The notes under the pieces: model-generated
Databases searched by the model: none
What the model was told of the DNA's origin: nothing
The model's input: the letters and a program-made list of their open reading frames with translations, nothing else
Shown: positions 46,878 to 57,901 of the stretch, one piece after another
Position numbering within the stretch: position 1 is the first letter of the stretch
Layout: each line of letters opens with the position of its first letter
Assembly (NCBI GenBank): GCA_039707655.1
Contig: CM077671.1
Coordinates: 305,846,509-305,910,508 of the forward strand
Origin: Elymus sibiricus
Lineage: Eukaryota; Streptophyta; Magnoliopsida; Poales; Poaceae
Direction of reading: 5' to 3'
DNA length: 64,000 bases
Translations under genes and position numbers: made by a program

Positions 46878-48595
46878 TGTTGGGGAACGGAGCATGAATT
46901 TCAAAAAAAATTCCTACGCTCACGCAAGATCTATCCATGGAGATGTATCGCTACAAGAGGGGAGAGTGTGTCTACGTACCCTCGTAGACCCTTAGCGGAA
47001 GCGTCTCACAACGCGGTTGATGTAGTCGAACAATCCTTCGAGCTCCACCGATCGAGTACCGAACGTACGGCACCTCCGAGTTCTACACACGTGCAGCTCG
47101 GTGATGTTCCTTGCCTTCTTTATCCAGCAAGACGTCGAGGTAGTAGATGAGTTCTGTCAGCACGACGGCGTGGCGACGGTGACGGTGAAGTGATTCCGGC
47201 AGGGCTTCGCCTAAGCTCTCCGAAAATATGACCGAGGTGCAAAACGGAGATCGGGGCACCGCACACGGCTATGGGACAATTGTGTACTTTGGGGTGCCCC
47301 CTTGCCCCCGTATATAAAGGATGAGAGGGAGGAGGCCGGCCCCCTAGGGGCGCGCCAAGTGTGGGGAGGGAAAGGATTCCACCTCCCATACGGAGTAGGA
47401 AAGAGGGAAGGGAGAGGGAAAGGAAAGAGGGGGCTGCGCCCCCTCCCCTAGTCCAATTCGGTTTGGGCAAGGGGGGCGCAAGCCTCCTCACGTGGCCTGC
47501 CTCTGCTTTTCCCGTATGGCCCAATAAGGCCCATTACTTCTCCCGGTGAATTCCCGTAACTCCCCGGTACTCCGAAAAATACCCGAATCACTCGGAACCT
47601 TTCCGACGTCCGAATATAGCCTTCCAATATATGAATCTTTACCTCTCGACCATTTCGAGACTCCTCGTCATGTCGGTGATCTCATCCGGGACTCTGAACA
47701 AACTTTGGCCACCAATCACATAACTCATATAATACTAAATCGTCATCGAACCTTAAGTGTGCGGACCCTACGGGTTTGGGAATGATGTAGACATGACCGA
47801 GACGACTCTCCGGTCAATAACCAACAGCGGAACCTGGATGCTCATATTGGTTCCTACATATTCCACGAAGATCTTTATCGGTGAACCTCATATGTCAACA
47901 TACGTTGATCCCTTTGTCTGGCGGTATGTTACTTGCCCGAGATTCGATTGTCGGTATCCAATACCTAGTTCAATCTCGTTACCGGCAAGTCTCTTTACTC
48001 GTTCCGTAATACGTCATCTTGTAACTAACTCTTTAGTCATGGTGCTTGCAAGGCTTCTGTGATGCTGTATTACCGAGAGGGCCCAGAGATACCTCTCCGA
48101 TAGTCGGAGTGACAAATTCCAATCTCGATCCATGCCAACTCAACAAACACTTTCGGAGATACCTGTAGTGCACCTTTATAATCACCCAGTTACATTGTGA
48201 CATTTGATACACCCAAAGTATTCCTACGGTATCCGGGAGTTGCATGATCTCATGGTCAGAGGAACGTGTATTTGACATAGTGAAAGCAATAGCAATAAAC
48301 TGAACGATCATTTGCTATGCTAACGGTTGGGTCAAGTCCATCACATCATTCTCCTAATGATGTGATCCCATTATCAAATGACAACTCATGTCCATGGTCA
48401 GGAAATCTTGACCATCTTTTGATCAACGAGCTAGTCTAGTAGAGGCTTACTAGGGACACAGTATTTGTTTATCTATTCACACATGTATTTAGTTTCCGGT
48501 CAATACAATTCTAGCATGAATAATAAACTATTATCATGAACGGGGAAATATGATAATAACTAATTTATTATTGCCTCTAGGGCATATTTCCAACA
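46878..48595 (-). repeat. 3' LTR of the Angela-type element
   Basis: 1718 bp. Shorter than the other LTR mainly because a hairpin-forming segment present at 54211-54240 is missing at about 47368. Open frames inside are not genes. Confidence 0.95.
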
Positions 48596-48615
48596 GTCTC
48601 CCACTTGCACTAGAG
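48596..48615 (-). other. Polypurine tract of the Angela-type element
   Basis: On the minus strand AAGTGGGAGAC directly precedes the 3' LTR start TGTTGGAAATATG. Confidence 0.85.
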
Positions 48616-49488
48616 TCAATAATCTAGATTACATCTCCATGTAATTAACACTTAATCAGTTCTAAAGTTGATCATGTTTTGCTTGTGAGAGAGGTTTTAG
48701 TCAACGGGTCTGCAATATTCAGATCCGTGTGTTCTTGGCAAATCTCTATGTAGATGCTGCTACCACACTCTGTTTGGAGCTACTCCAAAAAAATTCCCCA
48801 CTATACTTATCCGGTCTGAGACTCATAGTCTTTCGGATCAGTGTTTAAAGCTTGCATCGACGTAACCCCTTACGACGAACTCTTTATCATCTCTATTCCC
48901 GGGAAATTCTTCCTTAGTCATCTTAAGGATAATTTGACCGCTGTCCAGTGATCTACTCCTGGATCACTTTGGTACCTCTTTTGCCAGACACATGGCAAGG
49001 CACACAGCTTGGCATACTTTATAGAACCTATGGCCGAGGCATAGGGGATAACCTTCATCCATTCTATTTATTTTGCCATGGTCGAGATTTGAGTCTTACT
49101 CAACTTCACACCTTTCACCACAGTCAAGAACTCCTTCTTTGACTGATCCATTTTGAACTTCTTCAAAATCTTGTCAAGGTATATGTTTTGTGAAAGTCAT
49201 ATGAGGCATCTCAATCTATCTCTATAGATTTTGATGCCTAACATGTAAACAACCTTTACCTAGATCTTCAAGTCTTACTCCACTTCACACCAGCCAAGAA
49301 CTTATTTCTTTTGACTTGATCCATTTTGAACTTCTTCAAAATCTAATCAAGGTGTGTGAAAATCTTTTATCAGGTGTCTTGATCTATCTCTATAGATCTC
49401 GATGCCCAAACCGTGGATAACTCAAAAAACAGGTTTTTATTGAAAAACTCCTTTCAATTAATTCTTTATGCTTTCCAGAAATTCTACA
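48616..49488 (-). pseudogene. Shrunken RNase H / 3' region of the Angela-type element with a local tandem duplication
   Basis: Translated remnants such as LDKILKKFKMDQSKKEF can be read near 49120-49180. The same sequence occurs again at about 49300-49375, each followed by an ATCTATCTCTATAGAT block, so roughly 170 bp are duplicated. Most of RNase H is missing. The rest up to the polypurine tract is non-coding 3' leader typical of the family. Confidence 0.65.
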
Positions 49489-50329
49489 TCATTTCCAATC
49501 ACATATACTTATTAGAAATGTTATAGAGCTCCCACTCACTTTGTTGTAAATACAAGTTTCTCCATAAACTTGCATAAACCCAAACGCTTTGATCACTTCA
49601 TCAAAGCGAGTATTCCAGCTCCGAGATGCTTGCACCAGTCCATAGATGGATCGCTGGAGCTTGCATACTTTGTTAGCACCTTTAGGATCGACAAAACCTT
49701 CCGGTTGTATCATATACAATTCTTCCTTAAGGAATCCATTAAGGAATGTCGTTTTGACGTCCATTTGCCAGATTTCATAATCATAAAACGCGGCAATTGC
49801 TAACATAATTCTGACAGACTTTAGCATTCCTACGGGTGAGAAAGTCTCATCGTAGTCAACTCCTTGAACTTGTCGATAACCTTTAGCAACAATTCGAGCT
49901 TTATAGACGGTGACATTACCATCAGCGTCCGTCTTCTTCTTAAAGATCCATTTATTTTTAATAGCTCGCCGTTTCATCGGGCAAGCCTACCAAAGTCCAC
50001 ACTTTGTTCTCATACATGGATCTAATCTCGGATTTCATGGCCTCAAGCCATTTGTCGGAATCCGGGCTCGCCATCGCTTCTTCATAGTTCGTAGGTTCAC
50101 CGTTGTCTAACAACATGACCTCCAAGACAGGATTGCCATACCAATCTGGTGCGGAGCGTGTCCTGGTTGACCTACGAGGTTCTGTAGCAACTTGATCCGA
50201 AGCCTCATGATCATCATCATCAACTTCTTCTCTGGTCTGTGTTGGTGTCACAGAAATTTCTTTCTGTGGCGTACTACTATCCAGAGGAGGTACAATTATC
50301 TCATCAAGTTCTACTTTCCTCCCACTCAC
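49489..50329 (-). pseudogene. Copia reverse transcriptase of the Angela-type element, active-site box deleted
   Basis: Two overlapping frames (50329-49958 and 49977-49489) carry PRRSTRTRSAPDWYGNPVLE, NKWIFKKKTDADGNVTVYKA, RIVAKGYRQVQGVDYDETFS, MDVKTTFLNGFLKEELYMIQ and LQRSIYGLVQASRSWNTRFD. A frameshift at about 49970 lies in the MKWVFKKK region. Where the YVDD box should follow ITFLI, about 14 bases are missing, giving a shift and a stop. The RT is therefore inactive. Confidence 0.88.
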
Positions 50330-50578
50330 TTCTTTCGAGAGAAACTCCTTCTCTAGAAAGGATCCATTCTTAGCAACGAATACTTTGCCTTCGGCTCTGT
50401 GGTAGAAGGTGTACCCAACGGTCTCCTTTGGGTATCCTATGAAGACGCACTTATCCGCTTTGGGTTCGAGCTAATCTGGCTGAAGCCTTTTGACATAAGC
50501 ATTGCATCCCCAAACTTTCAGAAACGACATCTTAGGTTTCTTGCAAACCACAGTTCATACGGTGTCATCTCAATGGAT

Positions 50579-51253
50579 TTAGACGGTGCCCTTGTTTAAA
50601 GTGAATGCAGCTGTCTCTAATGCATAACCCCAAAATGATAGTGGCAAATCGGTAAGAGACATCATAGAACGCACCATATCCAATAGAGTACGATTACGAC
50701 GTTCGGACACACCATTACGCTGTGGTGTTCCATGTGGCGTGAGCTGTGAAACAATTCCACATTGTCTTAAGTGATTGCCAAACTCGTAACTCAAATATTC
50801 TCCTCCACGATCAGATCGTAAGAACTTTATTTTCTTGTTACGATGGTTCTCTACTTCACTCTGAAATTCTTTGAACTTTTCAAATGTTTCAGATTTATGC
50901 TTCATCAAGTAGACATAACCATATCTACTCAAATCATCAGTGAACGTGAGAATATAACGATATCCACCGCGCGCCTCAACACTCATCGGACCGCATACAT
51001 CGGTATGTATTATTTCCAATAAGTTGGTTGCTCGCTCCATTGTTCCGGAGAACGGAGTTTTAGTCATCTTGCCAATAAGGCACGGTTCACATGTCTCAAA
51101 TGATTCATAATCAAGAGATTCCAAAAACCCATCTGCATGGAGTTTCTTCATGTGTTTAACACTGATATGACCTAAGCGGCAGTGCCAGAAATATGTGGTA
51201 CTATCATTATCTTTTGGCATTCGTGTTATGAACATATGTATTACTACGATCAA
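50579..51253 (-). pseudogene. Copia GAG-pre-integrase and integrase of the Angela-type element
   Basis: The frame contains the zinc-binding pre-integrase part (WHCRLGHISVKHMKKL, CEPCLIGKMTKTPF) and the integrase core with all three acidic residues in place: HTDVCGPM, RSDRGGEYLS and NGVSERRNRTLLDM. It ends at a TAA (50579) within the region after FWGYALETAAFTLN. Further stops break the part toward RT. The catalytic core looks intact in sequence, but it is not in frame with gag or RT. Confidence 0.88.
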
Positions 51254-52300
51254 GATTCTATAAACCTTTCATTTTAAGTGCATGATCATCAATGATATTA
51301 TCCAAATAGAATAACAATTATTCTCTGAAATTGAATAACCGTCTTGCAATAAACACTATCAGATATAATGTTCATGCTTAACGCAAGCACCAAATAACAA
51401 TTATTTAGGTTCATCACTAATCCTGAAGGTAGAGAGAGCGTGGTGATGGTGATCACATCAACCTTGGAGACACTGCCAATGCACATCGTCAGCTCGTTCT
51501 TAGCTAGCCCTCGTTTATTCCGAAGCTCCATGTTTCAAGTTGTAAGCAACTGAACAAGTATAAAATACCCAGGTGCTCTTACGAGTACTAGTAAGGTACA
51601 TATCAATAACATGTATATCAAATATCTTTGTTGACATTGCCAGTCTTATTATCTGCCAGTTACTTTGGGGAAGTTCCGCTCCCTGTGACATTTCCCTTTG
51701 CAATGGGAGCACTAAGTCTCGGGTTTGGTTCAGCCTTGGGTTTCTTCGCGTGAGCGGCAACTGTTTTACCGTTCTTCTTGAAGTTCCCTTTTCTTTCCCT
51801 TGCCCTTCTTGAAACTAGTGGTCTTATTAACCATCAACACTTGATGCTCCCTTTTTTTGATTTCTACATCCGCAGATTGTAGCATCGCGAATAGCTTAAG
51901 GATCTTCTATCCCTTGCATGTTTATAGTTCATCACGAAGATCCAGTAGCTTAGTGATAGTGACTAGAGAACTCTATCAATCACCACTTTATTCGGAAGTC
52001 TAACTCCCACTTGATTCAAGTGTTTGAAGTACTCAGACATTCTGAGTACGTGCTCACTAACGGAGCTGTTCTCCTCCATCTTGTAGCTATAGAACTTGTC
52101 GAAGGTGTCATCCCTCTCGACCCGGGTGTGAGTCTTGAAAAACAAATTTTCAGCTCTTGGAACATCTCATATGCTCCGTGTTGCTCAAAACATATTTGGA
52201 GCTTCGGTTCTAAGCCGTAAAGTATGGCGCACTGAACTATCGAGTAGTCATCTTTTCTTGTCTGCCAGACGTTCATAACGTCCTCAGACGAAGCCGTAAG
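51254..52300 (-). pseudogene. Gag and protease region of the Angela-type element, fragmented
   Basis: Pieces in shifting frames: 52276-52016 (VWQTRKDDYSIVQCAILYGL, a gag of the UBN2 type), 52145-51963 (KFYSYKMEENSSVSEHVLRM), 51812-51573 (basic, zinc-knuckle region apparently degenerate) and 51531-51298 (near protease). Multiple frameshifts and stops. Confidence 0.75.
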
Positions 52301-53706
52301 GGTATTTCACTAAGCGGTGCATTAAGGACATAAGCCTTCTGTGCAGCAGTGAGGACAATCCTCAGATCACGGACCTAGTCCGCATAGTTGCTTCCATCAA
52401 CTTTCAACTTCGTTTTCTCTAGGAACATAATAAAAACAGGGGAACTACAGCGCGGTCTATGGATCTACAACATAAATTTGCTAAGACAAGTAAGACTATG
52501 TTCATGACAATTGAAGTTCAATTAATCAAATTAATTAAGAACTCCCACTTAGATTGACATCCCTCAAGTTGTCTAAGTGTAACATGATCCACATCAACTA
52601 AACCACGTCCGATCATCACGTGAGGTGGATTAGTTATCAATGGTGAACATCTTTCATGTTGATCATATCTACTATATGACTCATGTTCGACCTTTCGGTC
52701 TCTTGTGTTCCGAGGCCATGTCTGTACATGCTAGGCTCGTCAAGTTTAACCCAAGTATTCTGCGTGTGTAAAACTGGCTTACACCCGTTGTATGCGAACG
52801 AAAGAATCCATCACACCCGATCATCACGTGGTGCTTAGAAGCATCGAACCTTCGCAACGGTGCATACTAGGGGAGAACACTTATCTTCAAATTTAGTGAA
52901 GGGATCATCTTATAATGCTACCGTCGTCCTAAGCAAAATAAGATGCATAAAAGGATTAACATCACATGCAATTCAATATATGTGACATGATATGGCCATC
53001 ATCGTCTTGTGCTTTTGATCTCCATCAGCAAAGCACCGTCATGATCTCCATCGTCACCGGGTTGACACCTTGATCTCCATCGCAGCGTCGTGACACCTTG
53101 ATCTCCATCGTAGCGTCGTGGTCGTCTCGCCGGCTATTGCTACTACTACTACTGCTAACTAATAGCGGTAAAGTAAAGCAATTACATAGCGTTGGCATTG
53201 CATACAATAAAGAGACAACCATAAGGCTCCTGCCGGTTGCCTGATAACTTACAAAACATGATCATCTCATACAACAACTTATATCACATCATGTCTTGGC
53301 CATATCACATCACCAGCATACCCTGCAAAAACAAGTTAGACGTCCTCTACTTTGTTGTTGCATGTTTTACGTGGCTGCTACGGGTTTGCAAGAACCGTTC
53401 TTACCTACGCAAAACCACAACGTGGTGTAGTGATTGCTTTTTGATCTTCTAAAAGAACCCTCTTCATTGAAACCGATTCAACTAAAGTGAGAGAGACAGA
53501 CACCCGCCAGTCTCCTTTATGCAACGAGTGCACGTAGCGGTGAAACCTGTCTCGCGTAAGCGTACGCGTAATGTCGGTCCGGGCCGCTTCATCTCACAAT
53601 ACCGCCGAATCAAGTAACAACAAGTAATGGCAAGCAATATGTATACACCCACGCCCACAACTCACTTGTGATCTACTCGAGCAAAACACATCTACGCATA
53701 GACCTG
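52301..53706 (-). other. 5' leader and gag start region of the Angela-type element
   Basis: Between the primer site and the recognisable gag there is no clean reading frame. It includes a minisatellite at 53018-53130 in which CCTTGATCTCCATCG and AGCGTCGTG repeat about three times, followed by a CTACTACTACTACT run. The 5' leader would hold packaging signals in intact relatives. Confidence 0.6.
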
Positions 53707-53718
53707 GCTCTGATACCA
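53707..53718 (-). other. Primer binding site (initiator tRNA-Met) of the Angela-type element
   Basis: On the minus strand TGGTATCAGAGC starts one base after the 5' LTR. It is complementary to the 3' end of initiator tRNA-Met, the usual primer of BARE/Angela elements. Confidence 0.95.
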
Positions 53719-53719
53719 C

Positions 53720-55460
53720 TGTTGGGGAACGGAGCATGAATTTCAAAAAAAATTCCTACGCTCACGCAAAATCTATCCATGGAGATGTATCGCTACGAGA
53801 GGGGAGAGTGTGTCTACGTACCCTCGTAGACCGTTAGCGGAAGCGTCTCACAACGCGGTTGATGTAGTCGAACAATCCTTCGAGCTCCACCGATCGAGTA
53901 CCGAACGTACGGCACCTCCGAGTTCTACACACGTGCAGCTCGGTGACGTTCCTCGCCTTCTTGATCCAGCAAGACGTCGAGGTAGTAGATGAGTTCCGTC
54001 AGCACGACGGCGTGGCGACGGTGACGGTGAAGTGATTCCGGCAGGGCTTCGCCTAAGCTCTCCGAAAATATGACCGAGGTGGAAAACGGAGATCGGGGCA
54101 CCGCACACGGCTATGGGACAATTGTGTACTTTGGGGTGCCCCCTTGCCCCCGTATATAAAGGATGAGAGGGAGGAGGCCGGCCCCCTAGGGGTGCGCCAA
54201 GTGTGGGGAGTCCTACTAGGACTCCTTAGTCCTAGTAGGATTCCACCTCCCATACGGAGTAGGAAAGAGGGAAGGGAGAGGGAAAGGAAAGAGGGGGCTG
54301 CGCCCCCTCCCCTAGTCCAATTCGGTTTGGGCAAGGGGGGGCGCGAGCCTCCTCACGTGGCCTGCCTCTCCTTTTCCCGTATGACCCAATAAGGCCCTTT
54401 ACTTCTCCCGGTGAATTCCCGTAACTCCCCGGTACTCCGAAAAATACCCGAATCACTCGGAACCTTTCCGACGTCCGAATATAGCCTTCCAATATATGAA
54501 TCTTTACCTCTCGACTATTTCGAGACTCCTCGTCATGTCCGTGATCTCATCCGGGACTCCGAACAAACTTCGGCCACCAATCACATAACTCATATAATAC
54601 TAAATCGTCATCGAACCTTAAGTGTGCGGACCCTACGGGTTCAGGAATGATGTAGACATGACCGAGACGACTCTCTGGTCAATAACCAACAGCGGAACCT
54701 GGATGCTCATATTGGTTCCTACATATTCCACGAAGATCTTTATCGGTGAACCTCATATGTCAACATACGTTGTTCCCTTTGTCTGGCGGTATGTTACTTG
54801 CCCGAGATTCGATCGTCGGTATCCAATACCTAGTTCAATCTCGTTATCGGCAAGTCTCTTTACTCGTTCCGTAATACGTCATCTTGTAACTAACACTTTA
54901 GTCACGGTGCTTGCAAGGCTTCTGTGATGCTGTATTACCGAGAGGGCCCAGAGATACCTCTCCGATAGTCGGAGTGACAAATTCCAATCTCGATCCATGC
55001 CAACTCAACAAACACTTTCGGAGATAACTGTAGTGCACCTTTATAATCACCCAGTTTCGTTGTGACGTTTGATACACCCAAAGTATTCCTACGGTATCCG
55101 GGAGTTGCATGATCTCATGGTCAGAGGAACGTGTATTTGACATAGTGAAAGCAATAGCAATAAACTGAACGATCATTTGCTATGCTAACGGTTGGGTCAA
55201 GTCCATCACATCATTCTCCTAATGATGTGATCCCATTATCAAATGACAACTCATGTCCATGGTCAGGAAATCTTGACCATCTTTTGATCAACGAGCTAGT
55301 CTAGTAGAGGCTTACTAGGGACACAGTATTTGTTTATCTATTCACACATGTATTTAGTTTCCGGTCAATACAATTCTAGCATGAATAATTAACTATTATC
55401 ATGAATGGGGAAATATGATAATAACTAATTTATTATTGCCTCTAGGGCATATTTCCAACA
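53720..55460 (-). repeat. 5' LTR of the Angela-type element
   Basis: 1741 bp. Contains a perfect 13-bp inverted repeat with a 4-base loop at 54211-54240 that is absent from the other LTR. Confidence 0.95.
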
Positions 55461-55465
55461 GATTG

Positions 55466-55773
55466 GGCATTCTAGACAGCCCGAGGGTGAAGGCCGCCTC
55501 AGAGGTGGGGCCCGATGTCTTCGACGTCAAGGCGTCGGGATCTGCGGGCTCCTCCATGAGAGTTGAGGGTCCTATCAAGACAAGTTCTCCCCGCGAATCA
55601 GCGACAAACTCTAGGGTTCCAAATCTGATTCCTTGATCGGGGGCAAAGCTTCCGATCTGGCCAAGATGGCCGGTCGGGACGGCGTGCGACGAGACATCGC
55701 CGCCTGTGAAAATCTGATCAGGGATGAGAATATCCTGGCTGCAGATCTCGTTGCTTATGACAAGGCGATCCAT
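55466..55773 (-). pseudogene. N-terminal gag piece of element F, cut by the Angela insertion
   Basis: From ATG 55773 the frame reads MDRLVISNEICSQDILIPDQ, then SFAPDQGIRFGTLEFVADSR, and is interrupted at 55465 by the Angela target site. It begins 45 bases inside the 5' LTR of F. The continuation is at 46872 and below. Confidence 0.7.
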
Positions 55774-55818
55774 CGATTCCTCTGGCGATCACAGCGGAAC
55801 TCTCAATGAAAGGACCAA

Positions 55819-56289
55819 TGTCGGTGTCAAAACCGGCGGATCTCGGGTAGGGGGTCCCGAGCTGTGAGACTAGGATCGATGGTAACAAAGGGACGAAGGA
55901 GACGATGTTTACCCAGGTTCGGGCCCTCCTATGGAGGTAAAACCCTACGTCCTGCTTGATAATATTGATGATATGAAGGTTACAGAGTTGATCTACCTCG
56001 AGATCGACTAGCTAAAACCCTAGATGAGTTTCTGTATCCTATGATCTAAAACCCTCTGGCTTATATAGATACCGGGGGTCATTAGGGTTACATATGGTCG
56101 GTTGCCCACCGGAGGGAAAAAACATGCCTAGACTACCATCTTCAACTTGACGGACACGCCACGGCTCCTGAGGTCTCCTCCTTGGTGACAAGGCCTTCGA
56201 TTAATCTCATCCTCAGCGAGCGCCCCATTAGCCCGACCTATGAGAAATAGGTCGGCAGTCCGAGGACCCCTTAATCCTGGACTCCCTCA
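55819..56289 (-). repeat. 5' LTR of element F with promoter
   Basis: 471 bp; TATA box TATATAAG on the minus strand at about 56060-56068. It would drive gag-pol leftward. The primer site beside it (minus strand TTGGTCCTTTCATTGAG) was not recognised as a known tRNA complement. Confidence 0.92.
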
Positions 56290-57901
56290 TCCCTCAGATT
56301 TGTGCGACATGGAGGGCACCATAGGAAAGCACCATATCAACATACAACTCACATCCATAACATCATACCACAATTAACCCATAGGACAAAAGAGATCTAC
56401 TCATTCATCATAGGATAGCCAAATATCATTGGGAAATAATATATGGAGTTGAGCACCATGTTTAAGTAGAGATTACAGCGGGGAAGAGAGGTGTTACACC
56501 GCTGCATAGAGGGGGAGAGAGTTGGTGTTGACGGCGGCAAAGTTGTTGATGTAGATCGCCATCACGATGATTGCCCCGGCAGCATTCCGGCGCCACCAGG
56601 AGAGGGGGGGAGAGAGCCCCCCTCCTTCTTCTTCTTCCTTGGCCTCCCCCCTAGATGGGAGGAGAGTTCCCCCTCTGGTCCATGGCCTCCATGGCAGCGG
56701 AGGGGCAGGAGCCCCTCCTAGATTGGATCTCCCTCTCCGTTCTCTTCTATTTCGTGTTCCTGTTTTCTGGCCGAAAACCGTTTCTTATATTCCCGGAGAT
56801 CCGTAACTCCGATCGGTCTGAAATGTTGAGGGGATTTTTATCCAAAAATTAGCTTCCTTTCACCCGAAGGAGAGCTCCAACCGACTTACGAGGTGGGCAT
56901 AACCCACCAGGGTGCGCCTGGGCCCCCTGGTCGTGCCCTGGTGTCTTGTGGGGGCTGTGGGCCTCCGTTTGCGTTGATTCCACTTCTAAAAATTCACAAA
57001 TATTCCAAAAAAAAAATCCGTAAATTTTTATCGCGTTTGGACTTCATTTGATATGGATATTCTGCGAAACAAAAAACATGCAACAAACAGGAACTGGCAC
57101 TGGGCACTGGATCAATAGGTTAGTCCAATAAATCATATAAAATGTTGGCAAAAATATGTGAAAGTTGTATAATATAGGCATGAAACAATCAAAAATTATA
57201 GATACGATGGAGACGTATCAGGGATTTATTCCTACATAAATAGATCTTGTCTACATCATGTCATCGTTCTTATTGCATTACTCCGTTTTCCATGAACTTA
57301 ATACACTAGATGCATGCTGGATAGAGGTTGATGTATGTAGTAATAGTGGTAGATGCAGGCAGGAGTCGGTCTACTTATCTTGGACGTGATGCCTATATAA
57401 TGATCATCGCCTTGTATATCTTCATGACTATTGGATTTTTTATCAATTGCCGAACAGAAATTTATTCACCCACCGTGCGCTATACTCATGAGAGAAGCCA
57501 CTAGTGAATCCTACGGCCCCCGGGTCTACTTTTCCAACATATTGCTTTCCGATCTATCTTTTTGCTTCTTTGTTTTCAGATCTACAAAACCAAAACCCCA
57601 AAAATATATTGTTGCATATTTTATTTGCCTTTTCTATTTTGTGCTCTTGAGAGATCTATCTCTCCTATCCATCACTACCTAATCTATCTTTTTACCGTAG
57701 AGAGATTGACAACCTCTCTTTCACGTCGGGTTGCAAGTATTTGTTATTTGTGTGCAGGTGTTGCTTATTGGGTGGTGGTGATCCTCCTACTGGTTCGATA
57801 ACCTTGGTTTCATAACTGAGGGAAATACTTACCGCCGCTGTGCTACATCATCCCTTCCTCTTTGGGGAAATACCGACGCGGTCTCAAGCCACGTCAAGAG
57901 G

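Larger units (their letters stand above)
46878..55460 (-). mobile_element. Angela/BARE-1-type Copia retrotransposon, complete ends, defective coding region
   Basis: LTRs are 46878-48595 and 53720-55460, with TGTTGGGGAACGGAGCATG at one end and GGGCATATTTCCAACA at the other, i.e. the Angela/BARE/WIS LTR in reverse. A perfect target duplication GATTG is at 46873-46877 and 55461-55465. The primer site for initiator tRNA-Met and the polypurine tract show minus orientation. It is inserted in the gag region of element F. I count about 31 LTR substitutions by eye (about 1.8 percent), so it is the youngest datable insertion here. Confidence 0.96.
37234..56289 (-). mobile_element. Element F: Tat-lineage Gypsy retrotransposon (Fatima-like) with intact antisense gene
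   Basis: LTRs 37234-37703 (470 bp) and 55819-56289 (471 bp) are flanked by a perfect TCCCT duplication (37229-37233 and 56290-56294). Without the Angela insertion the element is about 10.5 kb. Gag-pol is on the minus strand and has two RNase H-like regions, as known for the Tat lineage. A spliced gene lies on the opposite strand between pol and the 3' LTR. I count about ten LTR differences by eye (about 2 percent). The name Fatima-like is from memory and uncertain. Confidence 0.92.
31163..57220 (-). mobile_element. Element B: non-autonomous Athila-type LTR retrotransposon, split by element F
   Basis: The 3' LTR is 31163-32678. The 5' LTR is 36637-37233 plus 56295-57220. Flanks GGGGT (31158-31162) and GGGAT (57221-57225) are a 5-bp target duplication with one change. 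The internal region (32679-36636, about 4 kb) has a primer site, one decayed reading frame of about 440 codons and no enzyme domain. It is inserted in reverse orientation in the 3' LTR of element A, and its LTR ends are of the same general type. Confidence 0.92.
36637..57220 (-). repeat. 5' LTR of element B, split by element F
   Basis: The pieces are 36637-37233 and 56295-57220. They match 31163-32678 and join at a GGGATCCCTCA block also present at about 31751 in the intact LTR. The left piece has a small local rearrangement near 36985-37010. Confidence 0.9.
25216..57896 (+). mobile_element. Element A: non-autonomous Athila-type LTR retrotransposon, split by nested elements
   Basis: The 5' LTR is 25216-26795 (1580 bp). 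The 3' LTR is 30254-31162 plus 57226-57896, also 1580 bp once the insertion is removed. A perfect target duplication AGAGG is at 25211-25215 and 57897-57901. The internal region (26796-30253) is only about 3.5 kb and has a primer site, one short broken reading frame and a polypurine tract, but no protease, RT or integrase. The LTRs are visibly more diverged than those of F and Angela, in keeping with its outer position in the nest. Confidence 0.93.
30254..57896 (+). repeat. 3' LTR of element A, split by element B
   Basis: The pieces are 30254-31162 and 57221-57896 (57221-57225 is the duplicated target). The break falls inside an ACAAGATGGGG block that is intact at 26110-26120 in the 5' LTR. 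The rejoined length equals that of the 5' LTR. Confidence 0.92.

Noticed and set aside
46845..48311. Frames of 60-134 codons repeated at 53810-55176
   Set aside because: They are chance frames inside the two Angela LTRs.
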